The position numbers were made by a program, and so were the translations under genes. From Chloroflexota bacterium (GTDB taxonomy: Bacteria; Chloroflexota; UBA11872), in assembly GCA_022825895.1 (NCBI GenBank), contig JAJDVX010000032.1, forward strand, positions 1 to 64,000: a stretch of DNA of 64,000 nucleotides, given 5' to 3'. Below are positions 9,252 to 17,423 of the stretch, in pieces; position 1 is the stretch's first letter, and every line of letters starts with the position of its first letter. The notes beneath the pieces were generated by a model. It was not told the origin of the DNA, ran no database searches, and saw only the letters and a list, made by a program, of their open reading frames with translations.

Positions 9252-10280
9252 ATGAAGGCCGTTGTCTATGACGAGGTTGGCGGGCCGGAGGTTTTGCACC
9301 TGGCGGATGTGCCGACGCCGGAGCCGGGCAGGGACGAGGTGCTGGTGCGGGTGCTGGCGGTGGCGGTGGATTTCATCCAGTTGCATATCCGGCATGGGGG
9401 TTCCGGGCGGATCGGATCGCCGAAGGAGCCGGCGTACGGGCTGGCGCCGCTGCCGCGGATTCCGGGTGGGACGGCCTGCGTGGAAGTGGTGGAGTGTGGC
9501 GCGGACGTGGAGAACGTGGCGGTGGGCGAGCGGCACCTGACGGGAGGGTTGCGGCCCGGTTCGTACGTGGAGTACGGGGTGGTTTCGGCCAGCGGTCTTT
9601 CGCTGGGGACCCGGGACGCGCCTGGACCTACGGCGATTCCTTCGAACTTTGGCCCGGTGGAGGCGGCGGCGTTTGACTATGGGCCGGTGGCGTATCACAC
9701 GCTGAGGGTGGCGGCGGGTCTCTCCGAGGGCGAGACGGTGTTGATTCACTCGGCGGCGGGCGGGACCGGGGTGCTGGCGGTGCAACTGGCCAAGCACTTT
9801 GGGGCGGCGGTGATTGGCGTGGCGAGCAGCGACGCGAAGCTGGACGTAGTGCGGTCGTTGGGCGCCGATCACACGATTAACTCGCTCGAGTCCGACGTCA
9901 TCGAGGAGACGCTGCGACTGACCGACGGTAGAGGCGTAAACGTGGTCTGGGATCCCGTGGGCGGCGATGTGTTTGAGCAGAGCCCGCGCGCAATGGCCGA
10001 GGGCGGGCGGCTGGTGAGCCTGGGGTCCAACTCGTTTACGGGGACGGGCACGGTGGAGTTCTGGTCGTTCTGGGTGAAGAACCTGCGGCTGATCGGGTGG
10101 GGCGGGCGGAGCAACGCGGATGCGCATGCGCCGGAGATCATGCGGGAGCTTATTGAGTTGGCCGAGTCGGGACGGTTGCGGCCGGTGGTGGGTGGGACGT
10201 ATCCACTCGACGAAGCGGCGGCGGCGCATGCGGTGATTGAGGCACGGAAGTCGATTGGGAAGGTTGTGCTCACTCCCTGA
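9252..10280 (+). CDS. Zinc-independent quinone oxidoreductase-type dehydrogenase (MDR family)
   Basis: A 342-residue medium-chain dehydrogenase/reductase. The N-terminal GroES-like half begins MKAVVYDEVGGPEVLHL, typical of NADPH:quinone reductases. The Rossmann half has AAGGTGVLAVQLAKHFG (about 168-182), a nucleotide-binding segment containing the family's AAGGVG-like motif, then GADHTIN. Catalytic-zinc cysteine/histidine ligands are not evident, so a quinone or enone reductase is more likely than an alcohol dehydrogenase. SD AGGAG is seven bases before the ATG. A decayed copy of this gene's last about 35 codons lies at 11663-11767, after the ATPase gene. Confidence 0.9.
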   Translation: MKAVVYDEVGGPEVLHLADVPTPEPGRDEVLVRVLAVAVDFIQLHIRHGGSGRIGSPKEPAYGLAPLPRIPGGTACVEVVECGADVENVAVGERHLTGGLRPGSYVEYGVVSASGLSLGTRDAPGPTAIPSNFGPVEAAAFDYGPVAYHTLRVAAGLSEGETVLIHSAAGGTGVLAVQLAKHFGAAVIGVASSDAKLDVVRSLGADHTINSLESDVIEETLRLTDGRGVNVVWDPVGGDVFEQSPRAMAEGGRLVSLGSNSFTGTGTVEFWSFWVKNLRLIGWGGRSNADAHAPEIMRELIELAESGRLRPVVGGTYPLDEAAAAHAVIEARKSIGKVVLTP

Positions 10281-10365
10281 CTGTGGAGCGACGCCTGCGG
10301 CCTTCGCGGCATTCCTCCTCGTTCAGGCGCTGACTGGAACGGCTGGGTTATAGCGAGTTTAGGGA

Positions 10366-10405
10366 GTTTATGGTTTTTCCATAAACCGGCTAATTTTGCT
10401 ATAGA
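10366..10405 (+). promoter_or_regulatory. Palindromic operator and leaderless-type promoter of the ATPase gene
   Basis: A perfect inverted repeat, GTTTATGG (10366-10373) and CCATAAAC (10379-10386) around TTTTT, is followed by a -10-like TATAGA at 10400-10405. The ATG at 10413 is only seven bases after that hexamer, so transcription should start at or next to the start codon and no ribosome site is visible. The palindrome covers the expected -35 position. A bound protein, possibly the encoded ATPase itself, could therefore control initiation (inference). Confidence 0.55.
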
Positions 10406-10412
10406 CTCTTCC

Positions 10413-11606
10413 ATGGACCCGATTCAGAACCCATTTGCGCCGGGAGCGGGCACGCGGCCGCCGGAGTTGGCAGGGCGGAACGAAGTCCGCGAGGCCGCGC
10501 GAATCTCGCTGGCGCGGACTCGGATTGGGCGTCCGAGCAAGAGCACGCTGATGGTGGGCCTGCGTGGCGTCGGCAAGACCGTGTTGCTGGACCGAATCAG
10601 GGAAGACGCCGAAGTCCAGGGCATGCATGCGCTGTCGGTGGAAGCGCCTGAAGATCGGTCGCTTCCGTCCATCCTGGCGCCGCCACTGCGTCAGGCCCTT
10701 CTGCGACTCTCCCGCCAGACGGCAGCCCGACACCTGGCGCAGCGCGGATTGCGAGCGCTTGCCGGTTTCGCCAACGGGCTCAAGGTGAAGTACCAAGACA
10801 TCGAAGTCGGGCTCGATTTCGATCCTGAACCAGGGCTGGCCGACAACGGGGATCTGTACACCGATCTCCAGGACCTCCTGCAGACCGTTGGTGAGGCGGC
10901 GAGGGCGGGTGAAAGCTGCGTGGCGCTGATCATTGACGAACTCCAGTACGTGGAAGAAGAGCAGCTGGCCGCACTGATCACGGCTCTACATCGAGCGGCC
11001 CAACGCCAGCTTCCCGTAACGATGATCGGGGCTGGGCTGCCCCAGGTGCGGGGACGGATGGGACGGGCCAAGTCATACGCCGAACGGCTGTTCGAGTTCC
11101 CGGAGATTGCGGCCCTGTCGCCCGACGACGCCAAGCTGGCCATAGCCAAGCCGGTGATGGCGGAAGGCGTGCAGATCGAGCCGGGCGCCCTCGACCTCAT
11201 CATCGAGAAGACGCAGTGCTATCCCTATTTTCTCCAGGAGTGGGGCAAGCAGACGTGGGATGTCGCCGATGCGTCGCCGATCACGTCAACTGATGTCGAA
11301 GCGGCGTCGATGCTGGCTGTCGCGGGCCTCGATCAGAGTTTCTTCCTGGTCAGGTTTGACCGGCTGACGCCCTCCGAGAAACGGTACCTGCGCGCCATGG
11401 CTGAGCTAGGGCCTGGGCCGCACCGATCCGGTGCAGTTGCACAGGTGCTTGGACGGCGCGCGACTTCTCTAGGACCGACGCGAAGTCAGTTAATCAACAA
11501 GGGGATGGTGTGGAGTCCGAGTCACGGGGATACTGCGTTTACGGTGCCGATGTTTGATGAGTTCATGCGACGGATCATGCCGGGCGAATCGTGGATGCAA
11601 GCCTGA
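10413..11606 (+). CDS. AAA-type ATPase with probable C-terminal winged helix
   Basis: A 397-residue ATP-binding protein resembling the Orc1/Cdc6-like or 'archaeal ATPase' branch of STAND/AAA proteins. Walker A GLRGVGKT is at 49-56, Walker B ALIIDE at 171-176, and a sensor-1-like segment VTMIGAGLP near 202-210. The C-terminal about 110 residues (with LTPSEKRYLRAMAELGPGPH and RRATSLGPTRSQLINKGMV) look like a winged helix, suggesting DNA binding. Family members occur as solitary, often mobile genes; the molecular role is not established. The promoter is palindromic and apparently leaderless. The gene is inserted between a full dehydrogenase gene and a relic of its 3' end. Confidence 0.85.
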   Translation: MDPIQNPFAPGAGTRPPELAGRNEVREAARISLARTRIGRPSKSTLMVGLRGVGKTVLLDRIREDAEVQGMHALSVEAPEDRSLPSILAPPLRQALLRLSRQTAARHLAQRGLRALAGFANGLKVKYQDIEVGLDFDPEPGLADNGDLYTDLQDLLQTVGEAARAGESCVALIIDELQYVEEEQLAALITALHRAAQRQLPVTMIGAGLPQVRGRMGRAKSYAERLFEFPEIAALSPDDAKLAIAKPVMAEGVQIEPGALDLIIEKTQCYPYFLQEWGKQTWDVADASPITSTDVEAASMLAVAGLDQSFFLVRFDRLTPSEKRYLRAMAELGPGPHRSGAVAQVLGRRATSLGPTRSQLINKGMVWSPSHGDTAFTVPMFDEFMRRIMPGESWMQA

Positions 11607-11662
11607 ACGCGTGGCGGGACGAGGTGATTTGCACGGCGCCGGACCTAGCGGCCTCGGACTGA

Positions 11663-11767
11663 GTGCGGCTGGTAGTGGGTGGGACGTATTCGTTTGGGGA
11701 GGCGGCGGTGGCGCATGCGGGGATTGAGGCGCGGAGGGCGATTGGGAAGGTTGTGCTGATTCCCTGA
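11663..11767 (+). pseudogene. Relic of a quinone-oxidoreductase 3' end
   Basis: Reading from GTG at 11663 gives VVGGTYSFGEAAVAHAG, then a segment ending IGKVVLIP and a stop. This aligns without gaps to the C-terminus of the dehydrogenase ending at 10280 (VVGGTYPLDEAAAAHAV ... IGKVVLTP). Codons and residues differ throughout, so it is a diverged paralogue relic rather than a recent copy. Only about 35 codons remain and no start region is recognisable. It marks one edge of the ATPase-containing interval. Confidence 0.8.
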
Positions 11768-11825
11768 CAGTTCCTCCAGCAGGCTGAATCACACTTGCGA
11801 GACTAGCCGCTGGCGGACGGACGGC

Positions 11826-14800
11826 TCAGCGGATGGGAACGGGCTCCCTCAGGTCGTTTCCGCTCAGGTCGAGCGTCTCCAGATTGGGGAGCTGTTCCAA
11901 CTCCCGAGGAACAGGTCCGGTGAGTTGATTGTCCGCGAGGGAAAGCCACTTGAGGTTGGTGAGTCGTCCCAACTCGACGGGGATTCGGCCCGACAACTGG
12001 TTGTCTTCGAGGCGCAGGATCTCCAAGGCAGCCAGTGCGCCGAGTTCCGCGGGAATGGCGCCGGACAGTTGGTTCTCCCAGAGCAGGAGTTCCCGGAGCT
12101 TGCTCAACGACGCTAGCTCCGCCGGGATCGCGCCCGTCAACTGGTTGGCTTCGAAGGAGAGCCATTCAAGGCCGGCGAGTTCGCCCATCGCCGCCGGGAT
12201 TGTGCCTGTCAACTGGTTGGCTCCCAGGTGCAGGGATTGCAGGTTTGTCAGCCCACGTAGTTCGCCCGGAATCTTGCCGGTCAGTTCGTTGTTGAAGAGG
12301 GACAACCACGCCAGATCCGAGAGCCGGCCGAGCTCGGGAGGAACGCCTCCGGAGAGCTGGTTCACGGAGAGATCCAGATGGGTCAGGGCGGCCAGGTTGC
12401 CCAGCGTCGGCGGGATGGCGCCGGTCAGTTCGTTGTCCGCGACACTCAGCCACTCCAGACGCGTGAGCGAGCCCAACGCCGCCGGAATCGCGCCGGTCAG
12501 CCGATTGCCGCCCAGGTGCAGCGTTTGCAGGTTCGTCAATCCCCGCAGTTCCCGGGGCAGCTCACCGGCCAGCTCGTTGTCGGCGAGCAAGAGCCACGCC
12601 AGGTTCGAGAGTCGACCCAACTCCGGAGGAACGCCTCCCGTGAGCTGGTTCGTCGCCAGATCGAGGTGCGTCAGGGAGGTCAAGTTGCCGAGCGTCGGCG
12701 GGATCGCGCCGGTCAGCTGGTTCACCGACAGGTCCAGCCGCGTCAGGTTGGTCAGGCCGCCCAACTCCGGTGGGACGTTACCCGTCAATTGGTTGTCCGC
12801 AAGGGTTAGCGACCGTAACCGGAGCAACTCACCCACCCAGGCCGGGATTCCGCCGCTCAACTCGTTGCGGCTGAGATTCAGCGTTTCCAGGTTGCCGAGC
12901 GACCGCAGCTGCTGGGGGATCAGGCCTGTCAACTGGTTGTTACTGATGTCCAGGTACGTCAGGTCGCCCGGCCCGCCAAAGGCTGCCGGGATTTCGCCCG
13001 TGAAGTGGTTGTCCGCAAGAGCCGCCCAATGCAATTGGGCCAACTCGCCCAGCCACGCCGGGATTTCGCCAGTCAATCGGTTGTGGCTGAGATTGAGCGC
13101 TTCCAGGTTGGCGAGCGAACTCAACTCCGCCGGGATCTCGCCCGTCAATTCATTCTCCGCCAGGAACAGATGCGTCAACCCGGCTAGCTCGCCAAGCTCC
13201 GCCGGAATCTCGCCCGTCAGTTCGTTCTCCGAAAGGTTCAGGTAGATCAGGGCGGTCAAATCGCCCAGGACCGCAGGAATCCTGCCGCTCAACCGGTTGC
13301 CTCTGAGATCCAGCGACTCAAGGTTGACTAGCGCGCCCAACACCGCAGGTATCGCGCCGGTGAATTCGTTTTCCGCCAAGTACAGACGCGTGAGCCCAGC
13401 CAGCCCGCCCAAATCTGCTGGAATCTCACCCGTCAGTTCGTTCTCCGAAAGGTCCAGGAAAGTTAAGCCGGTCAGTTCACTCAGGGCCGCCGGAATCTCG
13501 CCACGCAACCGGTTGCCCCTCAGATTCAGCGATTCGAGGTTGACAAGCGCGCCCAGCTGGGCCGGGATCTCGCCTGTCAGTTGATTCACGCTCAAGTCAA
13601 GAGTCTTCAACTTCGATAGTGCCCCTAACTCCGGCGGGATCACTCCTTCGAACTGATTGCGCGCAACGAACAGATCTTCCAGGTCGGACAGCTCGCCCAG
13701 CCTGGCCGGAAGACGACCGGTCAACTCATTGCCCGAGAGATGCAGATTCCGAAGCTCAGTCAGTTCGGCAAGTTCGGAAGGAATGCCTCCCGTCAACCGG
13801 TTAGCTCCCAGGCGCAGCATTTGCAGGCTTGTCAGGCCTCGCAACTGCGCCGGTATCCCGCCCGTCAGCTCGTTATTGCTGAGAGACAACGAAACCAGAC
13901 CAGAGAGCCGACCCAACTCCGGAGGAACGCTTCCCGTGAGCCGGTTCGCCGCGAGGTCCAGATGCGTCAGGTTGGTCAGGTCGCCCAATGCCGGCGGAAT
14001 CGCGCCCGTCAACTGGTTATCGCCGAGATATAGGGATCTCAATTCGGCAAGCGCGGCAATCGAAGGGGGAATCGGGCCCGTCAAACCGCTGGAGTGCAGA
14101 TACAGGTATTCCAGATTCGCGAGCGCGCCCAACTCAGCCGGGATTCCACCAGTGAATTGGTTACCGCCCAGAGACAAGCCCTGCAGATTGGTCAGCCTGC
14201 CCACCGAAGATGGGATTTCGCCCGTCAACTGGTTGTGAGCAAGGTCCAGCCACCCCAGACGACCAAGTTGCTCCAACTCAGTGGGGATGTCGCCGGTCAA
14301 CTGGTTACCACCGAGAGTCAGCAGCCGCAATTCGATCAACGTGCCCAGCCACCGCGGGATTGCGCCCGTCAACTGGTTGTGAGCAAGGTCCAGCCCCTTT
14401 AGGCCACCGAGTTGATCCAACTCAGTGGGAATGTCGCCGGTCAGCTGGTTCTGCCCGAGGGCAAGCAGCCGCAATTCGCTCAACGTGCCCACCCACCGCG
14501 GGATCTCGCCCGTCAACTGATTACCCGCAAGGTCCAGCCATTCCAATCCACCGAGTTGAACCAGCCCGGTGGGGATCACGCCGGTCAACTGGTTCTGCCC
14601 GAGGGTCAGCACCCGCAATCTGGGGAGCGCACCTAGCTCGACCGGAATTGCTCCCGTCAACTGATTTTGATCGAGGGACAGCACGCGCAACCTGGGGAGG
14701 GCACCGAGCTCAACTGGTATAGCTCCCGTGAACTGGTTCTGCGACAGGTTGAGTTCGGCCAGGTTCGTGAGCGCACCCAGTTCCGCCGGAATCTCGCCCG

Positions 14801-15434
14801 TCAGTTGGTTGGCCGCGAGCGACAACTCGTCCAAGTACGTCAAGCCGCCAAGTTCCGACGGAATGGCGCCGGTCAACCGGTTTGCTTCAAGATTCAAGGT
14901 GTCAAGCACTTCGAGCGCGCCCAGCTCGGCCGGGATCGGGCCCGAGAGCTTGTTGCCGCGCAGGTTCAGTTCCCCCAGCTCAGCCAGTTCGCCCAATGAC
15001 GGCGGGAGCGTGCCTGTCAGACCGCTGAGTGGAAGCTCCAGCGCAACGACGCGGGTATCCCAACCGACGGGCGAGACCCAGACGCCTCGCCAGTCGTGCA
15101 TGTCGCGGTCAGCGCTCCAGTTCAGTTCGGCGTCGCCGGCGAGCGTGTCGCGGGCGGCGAGCAAGATCGCGCAGTCGTGGACCAAGCCTTGATTGGCCTG
15201 GGGCTCCGGTACGGCAATGCCATTGGCGCAGGCCGTCGCCGACTCGGAGGCGGAAGCTTGCAGCGAACGGTGGGACTGCCTTGCTACGCGCATCGAATCC
15301 GAAGGCGGCGTGGATTGGACAGCGCCTAGCGCCAGTTTCCGCTGGTGGAGCGGCCGATTCGAAGTTGCGGCGTCTGGCCCTACGTAGGCGGCGGCCAGCG
15401 CCAGGGTTGCAGCCAGCGCAACAAGGACTTTCAT
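11826..15434 (-). CDS. Giant secreted leucine-rich repeat protein
   Basis: A 1202-residue protein with a signal peptide (hydrophobic core at about residues 3-17, likely cleavage near residue 22). A short Cys/Trp-containing cap (about 70-115) includes HDCAILLAARDTLAG and resembles LRR N-terminal caps. The remainder is about 44 consecutive 24-residue plant-type repeats with consensus LxxLxxLxLxxNxLTGxIPxxLG. It ends soon after the last repeat; no transmembrane helix, LPXTG, lipobox or other anchor is seen. Such solenoids bind proteins or glycans, so an adhesion or host/neighbour-recognition role is plausible but unproven. No functional neighbour is evident. Confidence 0.93.
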   Translation of the reverse strand: MKVLVALAATLALAAAYVGPDAATSNRPLHQRKLALGAVQSTPPSDSMRVARQSHRSLQASASESATACANGIAVPEPQANQGLVHDCAILLAARDTLAGDAELNWSADRDMHDWRGVWVSPVGWDTRVVALELPLSGLTGTLPPSLGELAELGELNLRGNKLSGPIPAELGALEVLDTLNLEANRLTGAIPSELGGLTYLDELSLAANQLTGEIPAELGALTNLAELNLSQNQFTGAIPVELGALPRLRVLSLDQNQLTGAIPVELGALPRLRVLTLGQNQLTGVIPTGLVQLGGLEWLDLAGNQLTGEIPRWVGTLSELRLLALGQNQLTGDIPTELDQLGGLKGLDLAHNQLTGAIPRWLGTLIELRLLTLGGNQLTGDIPTELEQLGRLGWLDLAHNQLTGEIPSSVGRLTNLQGLSLGGNQFTGGIPAELGALANLEYLYLHSSGLTGPIPPSIAALAELRSLYLGDNQLTGAIPPALGDLTNLTHLDLAANRLTGSVPPELGRLSGLVSLSLSNNELTGGIPAQLRGLTSLQMLRLGANRLTGGIPSELAELTELRNLHLSGNELTGRLPARLGELSDLEDLFVARNQFEGVIPPELGALSKLKTLDLSVNQLTGEIPAQLGALVNLESLNLRGNRLRGEIPAALSELTGLTFLDLSENELTGEIPADLGGLAGLTRLYLAENEFTGAIPAVLGALVNLESLDLRGNRLSGRIPAVLGDLTALIYLNLSENELTGEIPAELGELAGLTHLFLAENELTGEIPAELSSLANLEALNLSHNRLTGEIPAWLGELAQLHWAALADNHFTGEIPAAFGGPGDLTYLDISNNQLTGLIPQQLRSLGNLETLNLSRNELSGGIPAWVGELLRLRSLTLADNQLTGNVPPELGGLTNLTRLDLSVNQLTGAIPPTLGNLTSLTHLDLATNQLTGGVPPELGRLSNLAWLLLADNELAGELPRELRGLTNLQTLHLGGNRLTGAIPAALGSLTRLEWLSVADNELTGAIPPTLGNLAALTHLDLSVNQLSGGVPPELGRLSDLAWLSLFNNELTGKIPGELRGLTNLQSLHLGANQLTGTIPAAMGELAGLEWLSFEANQLTGAIPAELASLSKLRELLLWENQLSGAIPAELGALAALEILRLEDNQLSGRIPVELGRLTNLKWLSLADNQLTGPVPRELEQLPNLETLDLSGNDLREPVPIR
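11850..15086 (-). repeat. About 44 tandem 72-bp LRR-coding units
   Basis: The LRR region is built from 72-bp (24-codon) units in direct tandem, some nearly identical to others several units away (for example the stretches around 12301-12540 and 12600-12840). This arrangement favours unequal recombination and repeat-number change, and may also cause assembly collapse. Confidence 0.85.
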
Positions 15435-15764
15435 CGCGAGCCGCAGTCGCAGGCGTGTTGTCGACTCACTGCGCGAGCAGACGTGGACGAACTCGCGGAT
15501 CTCGAAGTGCTGGCGCTAGGCCGGGTCCAGCGCGGATTGTCGCCTCGGCGAGATGTCGCGAAGGCGGGAGGGTAACGGCTGTGTGCTTGCCGCCCAGGGG
15601 GATTGCTTGCGCCAGGGCAAAAGCCGGAGTTTCGCCGCACGCTCAGGCCAGCGAGCGGTCTCGCCCACTTGAGGCGCCGAGTGAATGCGACCTGCCATAG
15701 ATGCTGACCATCGTGAACGATACATCACATCAGGACAGAGATAGCATCAGGTGTGTCCTTATCT
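15435..15764 (-). other. Intergenic region upstream of the LRR gene
   Basis: 330 bp between the LRR gene start and the end of the ThDP-enzyme gene. Short open frames exist on both strands but none has protein-like composition or a recognisable family. It should hold the LRR promoter. I see no clear -35/-10 pair; the last about 60 bases before 15764 are noticeably AT-richer than the surroundings. Confidence 0.4.
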
Positions 15765-17420
15765 TCACACGCTGCCGTCGATAATGATGTCGAGGAGGGT
15801 GGGGCCGGGGTGGTGGAGGGCGTGGGTTAGGGCGGGGGCGATGCGGGATGGGTTTTCGATGCGTTCGGAGGGGACGCCCATGGATTGGGCGATGGCGGCG
15901 AGGTCAAAGGGTTGGTTGAGGTCCATGCCGAGGTATTGGCTGGGGCGGTCGGGTTCATGGAGGACGTCGGTGAACCAGCGGCGCAGGTTGAGCTTGAGGA
16001 CGCGGTAGCCGGCGTTGTTGCAGATGCAGAAGACGACCGGGATCCGGTAGGCGGCGGCGGTCCAGAGGGCCTGGACGGTGAGCATGGCGCTGCCGTCGCC
16101 GATGACGGCGACGACGCGCTGGTCGGGAGCGGCCAGCGCGACGCCAAGGGCTCCGCCCATGCCCCAGCCGATGGCGCCGCCGGCGCGTTCGGCCTGGACG
16201 CGGCGGCGCTGGTCGAAGGTGACGGCGGCGTGAAGGTCGGGGCGGCAGGAGATGCTGTCGTCGACGACGATGACGTCTGCGGGGAGGCCCTCGGCGAGGG
16301 CCGCCATCATGGCGGTTGAGGGCATTGGGCGGGCGCCGTCCATGGGTGGCGGCGAGGCGCGGCGGGCGGGGTAGCCGGCGGCCAGGCTTTCGGCACGACG
16401 ATTAGCCGCGTCAGCCTGCGCGGGCGTTTGGAGTTCGCTGACGGCGGCGTAGAGCTCGTCCAGGCCGATGCCAAGGTCCGACCAGAGGCCTACGTCGGTC
16501 GGTTCGACGCGTCCGATGGCGTCTTGATTTATGTCAAGGTGAACGAGGCGGGCGTCGTCGGCCAGGATGCCGGTGGCGGGGGCGAAGAAGTCGTGGAAGA
16601 CGCGGGCGCCGACGGCCAGGAGGACGTCGGTTTCGGCGAAGGCTTCTCGATATAGCCCGACGTAGGGCGGGAGCTGGTGCATCCACTGGGGATGCGAGGT
16701 GGGGAACATCATGGTGGGGTAGGAGGCGCCGTAGACGGGCGTACCGAGCAGTTCGGCCACGCGGACCATTTGCTCCACCGCGCCGTACTGGGCGACACGA
16801 TCGCCGACGAGAAGGGCCGGGCGTTCGGCCGACGCCAGTAAGCGGGCCGCGGCCTGGAGTTCCCGAGGGTCGGGGGTGAGGACGGTGCTGAGGTTGCCGG
16901 AGGGGGCGACGCGGACATCAGTCATTTCGTCCAGGGCGTTCTGGGCAAACGAGACGAAGGTTGGGCCGGTGGGGGGCGTCTTGGCCTCGCGGAAGGCGCG
17001 GCGCATGACGGCCGGAATCTGATCGGCGTTGGTGACTTCGGCGCCCCACTTGCTGAAGGGGCTGGCGAGGTCCACGAGGTCGGTGCGGCCCTCGGCGACT
17101 TTGCCGATGGAGCTGTTGGCAGCGGTGACGACCATGGGGGTGCCGCCGGCGTAGGCGTTGCACATGAGGCTGAGGCCGTTGGAGAGGCCGGTCTCGATAT
17201 GGAGGTTGACGAATCCCGGCCGGCCGCTCTCGCGGGCATAGCCGTCGGCCATGCCAACGGCCACGCCTTCCTGGGCCACGAGGATGTACTTGAGGTCCGG
17301 ACGGTCCTCGAGCGCGTGCATGATGGCGCCTTCGGTGGTACCGGGGTTGCCAAAGATGTACTGGACGCCCTCGGCTTCGAGGACTTCCATCAAGACGTCA
17401 CGGCCGGGTCGCGTGGGCAT
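15765..17420 (-). CDS. Thiamine-diphosphate-dependent enzyme (benzoylformate decarboxylase/acetolactate synthase-like)
   Basis: A 551-residue ThDP enzyme with the usual PYR (about 1-170), central (about 190-330) and PP (about 370-530) domains. The N-terminal YIFGNPGTTE motif followed by AQEGVAVGMADGYAR carries the catalytic glutamate region and is closest to benzoylformate or 2-oxoacid decarboxylases. The Mg-ThDP motif begins VIGDGSAML and ends in the CNNAGYR segment. The reaction is probably decarboxylation or carboligation of a 2-oxoacid; the substrate cannot be told. It lies three bases after the beta-propeller gene at 17424-18638, so the two are likely co-transcribed. Confidence 0.9.
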   Translation of the reverse strand: MPTRPGRDVLMEVLEAEGVQYIFGNPGTTEGAIMHALEDRPDLKYILVAQEGVAVGMADGYARESGRPGFVNLHIETGLSNGLSLMCNAYAGGTPMVVTAANSSIGKVAEGRTDLVDLASPFSKWGAEVTNADQIPAVMRRAFREAKTPPTGPTFVSFAQNALDEMTDVRVAPSGNLSTVLTPDPRELQAAARLLASAERPALLVGDRVAQYGAVEQMVRVAELLGTPVYGASYPTMMFPTSHPQWMHQLPPYVGLYREAFAETDVLLAVGARVFHDFFAPATGILADDARLVHLDINQDAIGRVEPTDVGLWSDLGIGLDELYAAVSELQTPAQADAANRRAESLAAGYPARRASPPPMDGARPMPSTAMMAALAEGLPADVIVVDDSISCRPDLHAAVTFDQRRRVQAERAGGAIGWGMGGALGVALAAPDQRVVAVIGDGSAMLTVQALWTAAAYRIPVVFCICNNAGYRVLKLNLRRWFTDVLHEPDRPSQYLGMDLNQPFDLAAIAQSMGVPSERIENPSRIAPALTHALHHPGPTLLDIIIDGSV

Positions 17421-17423
17421 GGG

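Noticed and set aside
11826-15434. Tandem 72-bp units considered as a CRISPR-like or satellite array
   Set aside because: The units are codon-phased LRR repeats inside one long open frame, with no spacers.
15435-15764. Short frames between the LRR and ThDP genes
   Set aside because: No ribosome sites and no protein-like composition.
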